Below, in pieces: positions 43,897 to 52,618 of a stretch of DNA of 64,000 bases. Under the pieces are notes generated by a model. It worked only from the letters and a program-made list of their open reading frames with translations. It made no database searches and had not been told where the DNA came from. The stretch is from NCBI RefSeq assembly GCF_030848575.1, contig NZ_JAVDDX010000002.1, positions 558,001 through 622,000 on the forward strand, written 5' to 3'. The translations under genes were made by a program, and so were the position numbers. Source of the DNA: Haloarcula sp. H-GB4 (GTDB taxonomy: Archaea > Halobacteriota > Halobacteria > Halobacteriales > Haloarculaceae). Every line of letters begins with the position of its first letter. The stretch's first letter is position 1.

Positions 43897-44700
43897 TTAG
43901 CGCTGGTCCGCGTGGGCGAATACGAACGCCCGAAGGAGTTTCGCGGCCAGCGTTGCTGCCTGTCCGTCGTCGCGGTCGTTGACCTCGACGACGTCGAAGC
44001 CGACGGCCTGTGGTGCGACGGCCCGGACCACGTCGTGCATCTCGCGTGGGTCGAGGCCGAACGGCTCCGGCGTCCCGGTGCCTGGCGCGAACCCGGGGTC
44101 GGCGGCGTCGATGTCGACAGAGAGGTACACTTGCTCGTCGTCGAACGCGGGTGACCAGTCGGCCACGTCTTCCGGCGGAACCACGGTCACGTCGTCTTCG
44201 CTCGCGCGGTTCCATTCGGCCTCCGAGCCAGTGCGTGCGCCCAGCACGATTGCCTCGTCGGCCACCGGGAGCGCGTGGCGGGTCACTGTCGCGTGAGAGT
44301 ACTCGTCGCCGGCATAGGACTCGCGGAGGTCCAGATGCGCGTCCAGACAGACGAACACGTCCGGTTCGAGCGCGCGCACACCAGCGACCGAGACGGTGTG
44401 TTCGCCGCCGACGACGAGTGGGACAGCCTCGTCGCTGTTGAAATCCGAGAGGGTCCCCTGAAGGTACGTGAGGTACTCGCCAACGTCGGCTGTGGGACCG
44501 ATGTCGCCGTGGTCGTAGACGGAACACTCAGTGAAGTGCTGGTCGGTGCGGTGGTCGTAGTCGTCGAACTGCTGGCCGAATTTGCGGACGCGGGCCGGGC
44601 CAAAGCGTGCGCCAGGGCGAAACGATGTCGATGCGTCAAGCGGCGCACCCACGAGTGCGTAGTCGGCCGCCCCGCGGTCGACCCCCGCACCGGGAAACAT
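43897..44700 (-). CDS. speB: Agmatinase (ureohydrolase family)
   Basis: The protein has 267 residues. The Mn2 ligands are all present: His101 in GGEHTVS, Asp120, His122 and Asp124 in DAHLDLR, and Asp196 and Asp198 in SVDIDAADP. It releases urea from a guanidino group. It lies one base after the eIF5A stop, an arrangement also known in Haloferax, where the agmatinase is proposed to convert an agmatine-derived intermediate on eIF5A to deoxyhypusine. FAPGTGTPEPFG is the usual loop after the last ligands. Confidence 0.92.
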   Translation of the reverse strand: MFPGAGVDRGAADYALVGAPLDASTSFRPGARFGPARVRKFGQQFDDYDHRTDQHFTECSVYDHGDIGPTADVGEYLTYLQGTLSDFNSDEAVPLVVGGEHTVSVAGVRALEPDVFVCLDAHLDLRESYAGDEYSHATVTRHALPVADEAIVLGARTGSEAEWNRASEDDVTVVPPEDVADWSPAFDDEQVYLSVDIDAADPGFAPGTGTPEPFGLDPREMHDVVRAVAPQAVGFDVVEVNDRDDGQAATLAAKLLRAFVFAHADQR

Positions 44701-44701
44701 C

Positions 44702-45082
44702 TTACGTGCGGGTAATCTTGCGCTGCTCTTCGTACTGGAGGTACTCGATTTCGTCGTCGGGCTGGAGGTCGATATCCTCGGGGACGCGCATCGTGAACGT
44801 GTCGTATGTGTCGAGGTCCATCACCTGAGCGTCGTTGCCGTCAGTCGAGACGACCTGGCCCTGCTTCCGGTTGACGATCGGGACCCAGACCTTCGCGTCG
44901 ACGGGCTGGGACAGCGAGCGCTTCTTCCCATCGAAGACACCCTTGGCATCGATTCGGGCCTTAGCGCTGCCGTGCTTGCCCGGCTTGGCCGTGCTGTAGG
45001 AGTTGATCTTACACGGTGTGTCCTCGATCATGACGTAGCTTCCTTCGTCGAGCTCTCGAACTTCGGTCTGCTCTCTTGCCAT
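44702..45082 (-). CDS. eif5A: Translation initiation factor 5A
   Basis: The protein has 126 residues, the archaeal size. The hypusine loop is [10 protein letters not shown] with Lys36 as the modified residue. The N-terminal SH3-like domain is followed by an OB fold ending [12 protein letters not shown]. It rescues ribosomes stalled on difficult peptide bonds and is active only when the lysine is modified. It leads the operon with the agmatinase. GTTTATACCC lies 27 nt upstream of the ATG, so the transcript is probably leaderless. Confidence 0.96.
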   Translation of the reverse strand: MAREQTEVRELDEGSYVMIEDTPCKINSYSTAKPGKHGSAKARIDAKGVFDGKKRSLSQPVDAKVWVPIVNRKQGQVVSTDGNDAQVMDLDTYDTFTMRVPEDIDLQPDDEIEYLQYEEQRKITRT

Positions 45083-45104
45083 ACCGCCGGATTACCCCTG
45101 TTTG

Positions 45105-45114
45105 GGTATAAACG
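45105..45114 (-). promoter_or_regulatory. Promoter of the eIF5A-agmatinase operon
   Basis: Minus-strand GTTTATACCC centred 27 nt from the start codon, preceded by CCAAACC, a plausible TFB-recognition element. Confidence 0.6.
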
Positions 45115-45280
45115 GTTTGGAATGCCTCAAGCCAGACCCGTCGCGGCTCCCGCTCTATAGCTGGGTTCGCCTGAGATGTGGGTCACACCAGCCCAGAACC
45201 CCCAGACAGCAACACCGCCTCCCGCAACCGTTTCTGCCCTACCCCCACAGTTCAAGTGAGCTTGCACTAACCACACAGGT

Positions 45281-45919
45281 GTGGCACTCTCGTTCGACCT
45301 GTTCGGGACACTCGTCACGGCAGACCGGCCATCGGAGCCGTGGGACGCCGTCGCGGAGTCGCTTGCGGCGCGGTCCGTTCGGTTGCCCGACGACTGGGAG
45401 GACGCTTACCGCTCGGCCCATCGCGAGTATGACCGTGGCCGGGAAGCGCCGCTGGACGAGCACGTTCGGATGGCGCTTGCCAGCCGCGGAATCGAGGTCA
45501 CGGAGGAGACGGCGACCGAGGCCGTCCTCGACGCGTTCGACAGCCCGGTCACGGTCCGCGACGGGGCCATCGACGTGCTGGACGCCGCAGCACAGCGAGG
45601 CCCGGTCGCTATCTGTTCGAACTGCAGCGTCCCGGGGCTGGTCGAGCGAACGCTGGAACGAGCAACCATCGAAGCCCGGAGCGACCACTCCTTCGACGCC
45701 GTCGTCACCAGCGTCGACTGCGGCTGGCGGAAACCCAATCCAAATATCTTCGAGTCGACCGCCGACGCACTCGACGTGGCGCTTGCCGACCTCGTCCACG
45801 TCGGTGACGACGCCCGGACGGACGGCGGCGCGGGTCGCGCTGGCGCACGGTCGATACTGCTGGACGAACATTCGCTACCGGCGATAGCCGAGCAACTCCG
45901 GGAGGGGACGCTATGCTGA
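45281..45919 (+). CDS. HAD superfamily hydrolase leading the cobalamin cluster
   Basis: The protein has 212 residues and starts at GTG. HAD motif I is FDLFGTL with nucleophile Asp6; position +2 is Phe8 rather than the Asp acid/base of typical phosphatases. Motif II is AICSNCS, motif III the Lys of GWRKPNPN, and motif IV HVGDDARTDG. The stop overlaps the cbiB start by 7 bp, so it belongs to the cobalamin operon. The pathway needs a phosphatase after CobS that is not otherwise visible here; this gene is a candidate, but the Phe at +2 argues for caution. Confidence 0.82.
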   Translation: MALSFDLFGTLVTADRPSEPWDAVAESLAARSVRLPDDWEDAYRSAHREYDRGREAPLDEHVRMALASRGIEVTEETATEAVLDAFDSPVTVRDGAIDVLDAAAQRGPVAICSNCSVPGLVERTLERATIEARSDHSFDAVVTSVDCGWRKPNPNIFESTADALDVALADLVHVGDDARTDGGAGRAGARSILLDEHSLPAIAEQLREGTLC

Positions 45920-46836
45920 GCGCGCTGGCGGTGGCCGTCGCCAGCGGACTGGAACTCGCAATCGGTGAGCCGCCGACCCGCTTGCATCCCGTTGCGTGGT
46001 TCGGACGGCTCGTCGGGACGGTCGACCGCGAGTGGGACCACCCGCTCGCGGTCGGAACGCTCGCCGCGACCCTGTTGCCGCTCGGCGTTGCTGTTGTCGT
46101 CGGTGGCGGCGTCGCACTCGCCGCCAGTATCGCGCCCCTCGCCGCCGTCACGCTCGCCGGCCTCGCGCTGTTCCTGACCACGAGCCTCCGCAGTCTTCTT
46201 TCGACTGCACGGGGTGTCATCGCTGACAGCGACGCCGACCTCCCTGCTGCTCGGGACGGGCTACTCGCACTCGCTGGCCGGGACGCCGGCGCGCTGTCTG
46301 CGGGCGAGGTCCGGAGCGCCGCCGTCGAGAGCGCGTCTGAGAACCTCGCTGACGGGCTCGTCGCGTCGCTAGCCGCGTTCGTCATAGGCGGGCTCCTCGC
46401 CGCGAGCGTCGGCCAGCCACCGCTGCCCGTCGCTGCCGGGACGGCGACGTGGGTCAAGGCCGTCAACACGATGGATTCGATGCTGGGCTACCGCTCGAAG
46501 CGCGTCGGGACGCCTGCGGCCCGGCTCGACGACGCCGTGATGTGGCTCCCAGCACGGGTGAGCGCGCTCCTGCTCGCCATCGCCTGCGGGTCGCCTCAAT
46601 CAGTGGCCCGCGCTCGGTCCTGGCTGGACGGCGTCCCGTCGCCGAACTCCGGGTGGCCGATGGGGACGGCCGCCGCGGCGCTCGACGTTCGACTCGAAAA
46701 GCCTGGCGTGTACGTCTTGAACCCTGCGGGAGGCCTCCCTGACGTGGCGACGGCCCAGCGCAGTGTGACGCGGGTCGGTGTCGCCGGGGTGCTGGCGTAC
46801 TTGCTGACCGGCCTTGGGGTGGTCGCGTGGTTCTGA
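45913..46836 (+). CDS. cbiB: Adenosylcobinamide-phosphate synthase
   Basis: The protein has 307 residues and several membrane helices. LAIGEPPTRLHPVAWFGRLV is the family opening, and VESASENLADGLVASLAAF and VNTMDSMLGYRSKR are the CbiB signatures. It attaches aminopropanol phosphate (made by CobD) to adenosylcobyric acid. It overlaps the HAD gene before it and cobS after it (10 bp). Confidence 0.95.
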   Translation: MLSALAVAVASGLELAIGEPPTRLHPVAWFGRLVGTVDREWDHPLAVGTLAATLLPLGVAVVVGGGVALAASIAPLAAVTLAGLALFLTTSLRSLLSTARGVIADSDADLPAARDGLLALAGRDAGALSAGEVRSAAVESASENLADGLVASLAAFVIGGLLAASVGQPPLPVAAGTATWVKAVNTMDSMLGYRSKRVGTPAARLDDAVMWLPARVSALLLAIACGSPQSVARARSWLDGVPSPNSGWPMGTAAAALDVRLEKPGVYVLNPAGGLPDVATAQRSVTRVGVAGVLAYLLTGLGVVAWF

Positions 46837-47630
46837 CTGCGGTCCGGGGTGCGATCGGGTTCCTCTCGCGGCTCCCGGTCGGCCACAGCGAACAGGCGTG
46901 GGAGGCCTTCGTTGGGACGCCGGCGGCGTTCCCGCTGGCCGGCTACGTCGTCGGTGGTCTCGTCGCGGTTCCGTTTCTCGCCGTCGGCCTGCTCCCAGCC
47001 CCGGTCGTCGCCGCGGCGTACCTCGGCGGCGTCGTCCTCGTCACCGGTGTCAACCACGCCGACGGCCTCGCTGACCTCGGGGACGCCGCCGTCGTCCACG
47101 GCGACCCCGAAAAGCGCCGCGATGTGATGCAGGACACGACTATCGGCGTCGGGGCCGTCCTCGCGCTAGGGACTGTCCTCCTCGCGCTGGCGCTAGCCGC
47201 GCTGGCCGTCGCCCGACTCCCACCGCTGGTCGCCGTGTCGCTGGTCCTCGCCGCCGAGGTGGGAGCGAAGCTCGCCATGGCCACGCTGGCCTGCGTCGGC
47301 CGCCCGAGCCACGAAGGGTTCGGCGCGACGGTTATCAACGGCAACGGCCCGGGCCACCTCGTCAGCTCACTCGCTGCCGCGCTTCCGGCGGCTGTTGTCG
47401 CCGTTCCCGCAGCCACGGTCGCAGTTCTCACCGGCCCGCTGCTGGCGCTTGGCATCTCGGGCTGGGCCGACCGCCGACTGGGCGGCGTTAGCGGCGACGC
47501 CTTCGGCGCGACCAACGAACTCGCACGCGCCGCTGCGCTCCACGTCGGCGTCGCCGCGTGGTCGCTGTTCGGTAGTGTCTGGTCGTGGTCGTTCGTCGAC
47601 TGGGGGGTGCTCACGTGGACGCTCTCGTGA
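46827..47630 (+). CDS. cobS: Adenosylcobinamide-GDP ribazoletransferase
   Basis: The protein has 267 residues, membrane-embedded, with a GTG start inside the cbiB end. FLSRLPVGH opens it and VNHADGLADLGDAAVVHGDP is the CobS signature with the metal-binding Asp residues; VMQDTTIGVGAVL follows. It joins adenosylcobinamide-GDP to alpha-ribazole phosphate, the final assembly step. It overlaps cobY by 16 bp. Confidence 0.94.
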   Translation: MVLTAVRGAIGFLSRLPVGHSEQAWEAFVGTPAAFPLAGYVVGGLVAVPFLAVGLLPAPVVAAAYLGGVVLVTGVNHADGLADLGDAAVVHGDPEKRRDVMQDTTIGVGAVLALGTVLLALALAALAVARLPPLVAVSLVLAAEVGAKLAMATLACVGRPSHEGFGATVINGNGPGHLVSSLAAALPAAVVAVPAATVAVLTGPLLALGISGWADRRLGGVSGDAFGATNELARAAALHVGVAAWSLFGSVWSWSFVDWGVLTWTLS

Positions 47631-48169
47631 TGTGTGGCGGGCGCGGGACGCGGCTCGATACCGAGGTTGAGAAACCGCTCTTTCGAATCGGCGGCGTCCC
47701 GATGGTCGACCGTGTCGTCGGTGCACTCAAAAATAGTTCCATCGAGAGAACTATAGCTGCAACGTCGCCCAACGCACCGGAAACGCAGTCACATCTGGAC
47801 GGTCCGTGCATTGAGACGCCGGGCGAGGGGTACGTCGCGGACCTCGACGCGGCGCTGAACGATGACAGACTCTCCCAGCCGGTTCTGACCGTTGCGGCGG
47901 ACCTGCCGCTACTTGACGGCGAGATAGTCAACCGCGTGCTCGACGAGCATAGCGGGGGCTCGCTGTCAGTTCTGGTCCCGGCCTCGCTGAAGCACGAACT
48001 TGGCGTCAGCGACGACACGACGTTCGAACGCGACGACCGAGAAGTCGCCCCGACAGGCGTCAACGTCGTCGGCAACGGCCCTGACGACGCTTGGCGTACA
48101 CGTGACCGACGCGTAGCAGTCAACGTCAACACGCTCGCTGATGCGCGCGTAGCAGAACAGTGGCTGTAA
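47615..48169 (+). CDS. cobY: NTP:adenosylcobinamide-phosphate guanylyltransferase
   Basis: The protein has 184 residues from a GTG giving MDALVMCGGRGTRLDTEVEK. That start places the nucleotide loop MCGGRGTRL at the N-terminus, as in CobY. VLTVAADLPLLDG is the metal site and VAPTGVNVVGNG the conserved C-terminal loop. CobY replaces bacterial CobU in archaea and activates adenosylcobinamide phosphate with GTP. Confidence 0.93.
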   Translation: MDALVMCGGRGTRLDTEVEKPLFRIGGVPMVDRVVGALKNSSIERTIAATSPNAPETQSHLDGPCIETPGEGYVADLDAALNDDRLSQPVLTVAADLPLLDGEIVNRVLDEHSGGSLSVLVPASLKHELGVSDDTTFERDDREVAPTGVNVVGNGPDDAWRTRDRRVAVNVNTLADARVAEQWL

Positions 48170-48226
48170 CCACAGACAGTGGACACCGCGAAACTTTCTC
48201 CATACCGCCCACCGTAGCCCCTGTCA

Positions 48227-49285
48227 ATGGACCCTGATTCGGTCGAGGGCGTGCGGGCGAGTGGCGGCGATGGACCCGGGGACGCCATCGGCCCGGACGG
48301 GCGCGTGCCACACGGCAGTAGCGACGACCCGGACCTACTGGATTTCAGCGCGAACACGAACCCCCGGGTTCCGCCGGACGCCGCGGAGACGTACCGGGAG
48401 GCGTTCGACGCAGCCCGCTCGTATCCAGCCGACAACTACCCCAAGTTCCGCGAGGCCGCGGCGTCCTTTGTCGACTGCAAGCCAGCGCAGGTGATACCCA
48501 CGGCCGGTGGTCTTGAAGCTATCCGTCTGGCGATCCAGACGACAGTCCGGGCGGGTGATAGCGTCCTCGTCCCGTATCCTAGCTTCGGCGAGTACGCCCG
48601 CGAAGTCCGACTTCAGGGCGGGAAGCCGGCGTTTGTCCCACACGACGAACTGCTGGCCGCCGACCCGGACGATCACGCGCTTGCCATCGTCTGCAATCCG
48701 AACAATCCGACCGGCGAGACAGCAGACCCGGCGGCGCTTCGGGCCTTCGGCGATGACTGTCTCGACGCCGGGACGACGCTACTGGTCGACGAGGCCTTTC
48801 TTGGGTTCACCGACGAGCAGTCACTGGCCGGACGTGAGGGCGTCGTCGTCGCACGCTCGCTGACGAAACTGTTCGGGCTCCCTGGCATCCGGATGGGCTA
48901 TGCTGTCGGGACGGGCGACGTTGGGGACCGACTCACCACCGCGCGACGCGCCTGGTCGATGAGCGCCGCCGCGGCCGCGGTCGGCGCACACTGCTACGGA
49001 CAAACTGAGTTCGTCGCTGAGACGAAGGCCCGCGTCGCCGACGAGCGAGCGCGGATGCGGGAGCGCCTCGACGACCGCTTCAGCGTGAGCCCCTCTGATG
49101 CGCCCTTCCTCCTGCTGTCGGTCAGCGACGCCGACAAGTCTGTTGACGACATTCTTGGTTCGGCCCGCAAGGCTGGTATTGCCCTCCGAGACGCCCGGAC
49201 GTTCCGCGGGCTAGACTCGCACATCCGCGTCGCGATCAGAGCCCCCGAAGAAAACGACCGGCTGCTGGATGCGCTGGATGTTTGA
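48227..49285 (+). CDS. cobD: L-threonine-O-3-phosphate decarboxylase-like PLP enzyme
   Basis: The protein has 352 residues, fold type I. FSANTNPRVPP is the substrate loop, IVCNPNNPTGE the PLP-phosphate region, LLVDEAFLGF the Asp, and SLTKLFGLPGIRMGY holds the Schiff-base lysine. CobD and histidinol-phosphate aminotransferase are close relatives; the position between cobY and cbiZ decides for CobD, which makes aminopropanol phosphate. It begins 57 nt after cobY and overlaps cbiZ by 8 bp. Confidence 0.9.
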   Translation: MDPDSVEGVRASGGDGPGDAIGPDGRVPHGSSDDPDLLDFSANTNPRVPPDAAETYREAFDAARSYPADNYPKFREAAASFVDCKPAQVIPTAGGLEAIRLAIQTTVRAGDSVLVPYPSFGEYAREVRLQGGKPAFVPHDELLAADPDDHALAIVCNPNNPTGETADPAALRAFGDDCLDAGTTLLVDEAFLGFTDEQSLAGREGVVVARSLTKLFGLPGIRMGYAVGTGDVGDRLTTARRAWSMSAAAAAVGAHCYGQTEFVAETKARVADERARMRERLDDRFSVSPSDAPFLLLSVSDADKSVDDILGSARKAGIALRDARTFRGLDSHIRVAIRAPEENDRLLDALDV

Positions 49286-49994
49286 GACGACCGTCCGGGA
49301 CGGTGTCTGCCAAGTTCGCCGCGAGGGAGCCCGCTGGCTCTCGACGGCGTGGGACGGCGGCTACAGGAACGCCGATGCCGTCTACAATGTCACCGTACCC
49401 GAGGGGTTCGAGCGGACCGATCTCAACGATTACCGCGCCGAGCGGCTGTCCGGGGTCGGCTTCACCGTCGGCCCGGCGCTACTCACTGGTGTCCACATGG
49501 AACACGCCCGTTGTGCCCGGAACGGGCCGGTGTCGGTGCTGGCGACGGCTGGCCTCTCGAACCCGGCTGCGCTGCCGATGTCAGGAGAGGATGAAGCGGC
49601 TGACGGCGACAGGACAGTGTCGGACCAAGCAGACAGCCCTGATTGGCGGCCCGGGACGGTCAACCTCGTCGTCGGCGTCGACCGAGAACTGGACGACGGC
49701 GCACTTGCGACGCTGCTCGCTACCGCCGTCGAGGCGAAGGCTGCGACGCTGCTGGATGCAGCCGGCGTCCCCGGAACTACCTCGGACGCGGCCATCGTCG
49801 GCTGTGTCCCGAGCGCCGAGCGAGCACCCTTTGCAGGGAGTGCGACTGAAATCGGGGCCGCTACCCGCGTCTGTGTCCGCGACGCTATCAGGGCGAGTCT
49901 GGCCGCCCGTTACGGTGGCGACGCCCTGCCGACCGTCGACGGCGCGGAGTACGGCGTCGTCACCGACCGGGATACCGAGGTTTTCGAGCCGTGA
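49278..49994 (+). CDS. cbiZ: Adenosylcobinamide amidohydrolase (cobinamide salvage)
   Basis: The protein has 238 residues from MFETTVRDGV; an ATG nine bases earlier is possible. GFTVGPALLTGVHMEHA and the later VNLVVGVDRELDDGALA and GTTSDAAIVGCVP are the CbiZ pattern. CbiZ removes the aminopropanol side chain from adenosylcobinamide to regenerate adenosylcobyric acid, so CbiB can rebuild it. This is the archaeal route for scavenging incomplete corrinoids. A polar insertion (about 95-125) lengthens the protein. Confidence 0.92.
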   Translation: MFETTVRDGVCQVRREGARWLSTAWDGGYRNADAVYNVTVPEGFERTDLNDYRAERLSGVGFTVGPALLTGVHMEHARCARNGPVSVLATAGLSNPAALPMSGEDEAADGDRTVSDQADSPDWRPGTVNLVVGVDRELDDGALATLLATAVEAKAATLLDAAGVPGTTSDAAIVGCVPSAERAPFAGSATEIGAATRVCVRDAIRASLAARYGGDALPTVDGAEYGVVTDRDTEVFEP

Positions 49995-50063
49995 AAGGAC
50001 AGTGTGTCACACGACAGTCCCGCAGTCCAAACGGCTAAACAGAATCCAGTCGAACAGACGGGC

Positions 50064-50714
50064 ATGACCGACAACACGGCCGGCCCGACCGCCGAACCAA
50101 TCGAGCCGAGCGCGCCCGAGGAGTTCGGACTGGTGCAGGTCTGGTGGGGCGACGGCAAGGGCAAGACGACGGCGGCGTTGGGGATGGCGACCCGCGCCGT
50201 CGGTCACGGCTACCGCGTCCACCTCCTGCAGTTCATGAAAGGCGGGACCAGCACCGTCGAGGACGTGCGCGGTGAGTACAACGCTATCGCCGCCCTGCCG
50301 GGGTTCTCCTACGAGAACGCCGGCCACTACGGCTGGCACGGCTTCCTCGACGGGAGTGAGGACGACGAGCACGAGGCCCGCGCGAGAGGAGCGCTCGACC
50401 GGGCACGAGAGATCATTCAGGCCAGCGCCGACGCCGACCTCTCGACGCCACAGGACGCCGACGGCCCGCCGGAGGAGGGAGTCAATATGCTCGTCCTCGA
50501 CGAGGTTCTCTACGCCGCGAACCGCGGGCTCGTCGACCCCAAAGACGTGATTGGACTTATCGAATCCAAGCCGGACGACCTCGAACTCGTCCTCACGGGT
50601 GGCCACGAGCGGCCAGAGTTCCTGACTGACCACGCGGACCTCATCACCGAGGTCAGCAAGGAGAAACACCCCATCGACGCCGGTCAGGGCGCGCGGAAGG
50701 GCACGGAGTTCTGA
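50064..50714 (+). CDS. cobA: Cob(I)yrinic acid a,c-diamide adenosyltransferase
   Basis: The protein has 216 residues from MTDNTAGPTAEPIEPS; a GTG at 50004 in frame is an alternative start. The P-loop is WGDGKGKTTAALGMA, LLQFMKGG and MLVLDEVLYA follow, and TGGHERPEFL with KEKHPIDAGQGARKGTEF is the CobA/BtuR ending. It adds the adenosyl ligand to cobalt using ATP. It comes 69 nt after cbiZ. Confidence 0.95.
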   Translation: MTDNTAGPTAEPIEPSAPEEFGLVQVWWGDGKGKTTAALGMATRAVGHGYRVHLLQFMKGGTSTVEDVRGEYNAIAALPGFSYENAGHYGWHGFLDGSEDDEHEARARGALDRAREIIQASADADLSTPQDADGPPEEGVNMLVLDEVLYAANRGLVDPKDVIGLIESKPDDLELVLTGGHERPEFLTDHADLITEVSKEKHPIDAGQGARKGTEF

Positions 50715-50734
50715 ACGCAGTATCCCGAACAGCG

Positions 50735-51004
50735 CTACCGTTCGTCCAGTAGATCGTCGACGATCTCGCGGGCCGCTTCAACGTGGTTGTCTGCGATGGC
50801 GTCGTCGGTGCTGTCGACGTGTGACAGAATGTGGTCGACGGTCGCCAGCCGCTCGGCCAGCACGTCTTCGGGGAGTTCACCGTCAGCAATGTTGGCGGCG
50901 ACGGCTTCCGCCTCCCCGAGCCAGCGGCTGGCCGTTCGTTCGACCGGCCGCTCCCCGGTTTCGGCGAGGTGTCTGTGCAACGCCTGAAGCCGTTCGTCTG
51001 TCAC
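50735..51004 (-). CDS. Small helical protein between cobA and cbiP
   Basis: The protein has 89 residues from a GTG (TDERLQALHRHLAETGERPV); an ATG at 51049 would add 15 residues. It is acidic and all-helical, with WLGEAEAVAANIADGELP and RLATVDHILSHVDSTDDAIA. I do not recognise a characterised family. It runs opposite to the cobalamin genes and diverges from cbiP, so it may be a separate insertion into the cluster. Confidence 0.65.
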   Translation of the reverse strand: MTDERLQALHRHLAETGERPVERTASRWLGEAEAVAANIADGELPEDVLAERLATVDHILSHVDSTDDAIADNHVEAAREIVDDLLDER

Positions 51005-51079
51005 AGAGGGAACTCGGTAGGCCGGGACAAAGAACCTCTGCCGAATCACTGATGTTCACGGCGGCCCCAGCACTGCCCG

Positions 51080-52555
51080 ATGGCTCAAACGCTGCTGGTC
51101 GCCGGGACGGCCAGCCACGTCGGCAAGTCGACCGTTGCGGCCGGACTCTGTCGCTATTTGGCCGACCGTGGTGTCTCGGTCGCGCCGTTCAAGGCTCAGA
51201 ACATGAGCAACAACGCCCGGGCGACACCGGGCGGCGAAGTCGGCGTCTCACAGTACGTGCAGGCCCGCGCGGCCGGTGTCGCGCCGTCGACCGACCACAA
51301 TCCAGTGCTGCTGAAACCGCGGGGCGACGGCGAATCACAGCTCATTCTGGACGGCGAGGCAGTCGGCCACTTCGAGGCCCGGGGCTACTACGACGAGCAC
51401 TGGGGTGACGCGCTGGACACGGTCCGCGCGGCCCACGACCGACTCGCGCAGTCCCGCGACGTGATTGTCGCAGAGGGCGCGGGCTCCATCGCCGAAATCA
51501 ATCTCCACGACCGCGACCTGGCGAACGTTGAGACGGCGCGCTTCGCCGACGCCGACATCCTTCTCGTCGCCGACATCGAGCGCGGCGGCGTGTTCGCGTC
51601 GCTCGTCGGGACGCTTGAACTCGTCCCCGACGACATCCGCGAGCAGGTGGCCGGCGCAGTCATCACGAAGTTCCGTGGCGACCGCTCACTGCTGGAGCCA
51701 GGCATCGAGGCGTTCGAGGACCGGACCGACGTCCCCGTCCTCGGCGTAATTCCCTACGACGACCCGGGCCTCCCCGAGGAGGACAGCGTCGCGCTGCCGC
51801 CGGTCGGCGAGCGGTCCGTCGTAGGCGACGATGACGGTGTTCCCGACGGTGAGAGCGTCACCATCGCGGTCCCGCGGCTCCCGCGCATCTCGAATTTCAC
51901 CGACCTCCAGCCGCTCGCCCGCGAACCCGGCATCAGGGTCGCGTACGTCCCGCTGGACGCCGCCCTCGACGACACCGACGCGGTGGTCCTGCCGGGGAGT
52001 AAGAACACGGTCGATGACCTGCTGGCGCTTACCGACGCTGGATTCGGTGACCGCCTCCAGGCGTTCGACGGGCCCGTCGTCGGCCTCTGTGGCGGCTACC
52101 AGATGCTCGGCGAGGCGATCACGAACGCCGCAGTCGAAGGGACCGGCGACACGGACCGCGTCGAGGGGCTTGGCTTGCTCCCGGTGACGACGGCGTTCAG
52201 CGAATCGAAGACGGTCGAACACGTCGAACGGACCCTCAGCGGCGTCGGCCCGCTTTCTGGGGCAAGCGGGACCGTCGAAGGCTATGAGATCCACATGGGC
52301 GATTCGAAGCTGACTGGCGAAGCGGCCCGTCCATTTGACGGCGACGGGGCGGCGACCGATAGCGTTCTCGGGACGTACCTTCACGACCTCTTCATCAACG
52401 ACACGGCCAGAGATGCCTTCGTGAGAAATACGTTCAGAAGTGCTTGTATTGACCTTCCAGTGGCAAGCGAGCGCGCCGACGGCGACCCCTACGAACGAGC
52501 GGCCGGTCTCATCACCGACCACGTCGATCTGGGACCACTCGGACTTCCCGAGTGA
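51080..52555 (+). CDS. cbiP: Adenosylcobyric acid synthase (glutamine-hydrolysing)
   Basis: The protein has 491 residues. The dethiobiotin synthase-like ATP domain opens [20 protein letters not shown] and includes [10 protein letters not shown] and [20 protein letters not shown]. The type I amidotransferase domain has nucleophile Cys in [10 protein letters not shown] and His in YEIHMGDS. It amidates side chains b, d, e and g of adenosylcobyrinic acid a,c-diamide. It is the last cobalamin gene in the window. Confidence 0.95.
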   Translation: MAQTLLVAGTASHVGKSTVAAGLCRYLADRGVSVAPFKAQNMSNNARATPGGEVGVSQYVQARAAGVAPSTDHNPVLLKPRGDGESQLILDGEAVGHFEARGYYDEHWGDALDTVRAAHDRLAQSRDVIVAEGAGSIAEINLHDRDLANVETARFADADILLVADIERGGVFASLVGTLELVPDDIREQVAGAVITKFRGDRSLLEPGIEAFEDRTDVPVLGVIPYDDPGLPEEDSVALPPVGERSVVGDDDGVPDGESVTIAVPRLPRISNFTDLQPLAREPGIRVAYVPLDAALDDTDAVVLPGSKNTVDDLLALTDAGFGDRLQAFDGPVVGLCGGYQMLGEAITNAAVEGTGDTDRVEGLGLLPVTTAFSESKTVEHVERTLSGVGPLSGASGTVEGYEIHMGDSKLTGEAARPFDGDGAATDSVLGTYLHDLFINDTARDAFVRNTFRSACIDLPVASERADGDPYERAAGLITDHVDLGPLGLPE

Positions 52556-52587
52556 TGGCTGTTTGGTACTCTATTAAATTCCAGAAA

Positions 52588-52595
52588 TTTATATA
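52588..52595 (+). promoter_or_regulatory. Promoter of the second MinD-type gene
   Basis: TTTATATA is centred 27 nt before the ATG at 52619, a strong leaderless promoter. AAATTCCAGAAATTT just upstream is a near-palindrome and a possible operator. Confidence 0.6.
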
Positions 52596-52618
52596 CAGCT
52601 AGTCCGCAATATTCTCCA

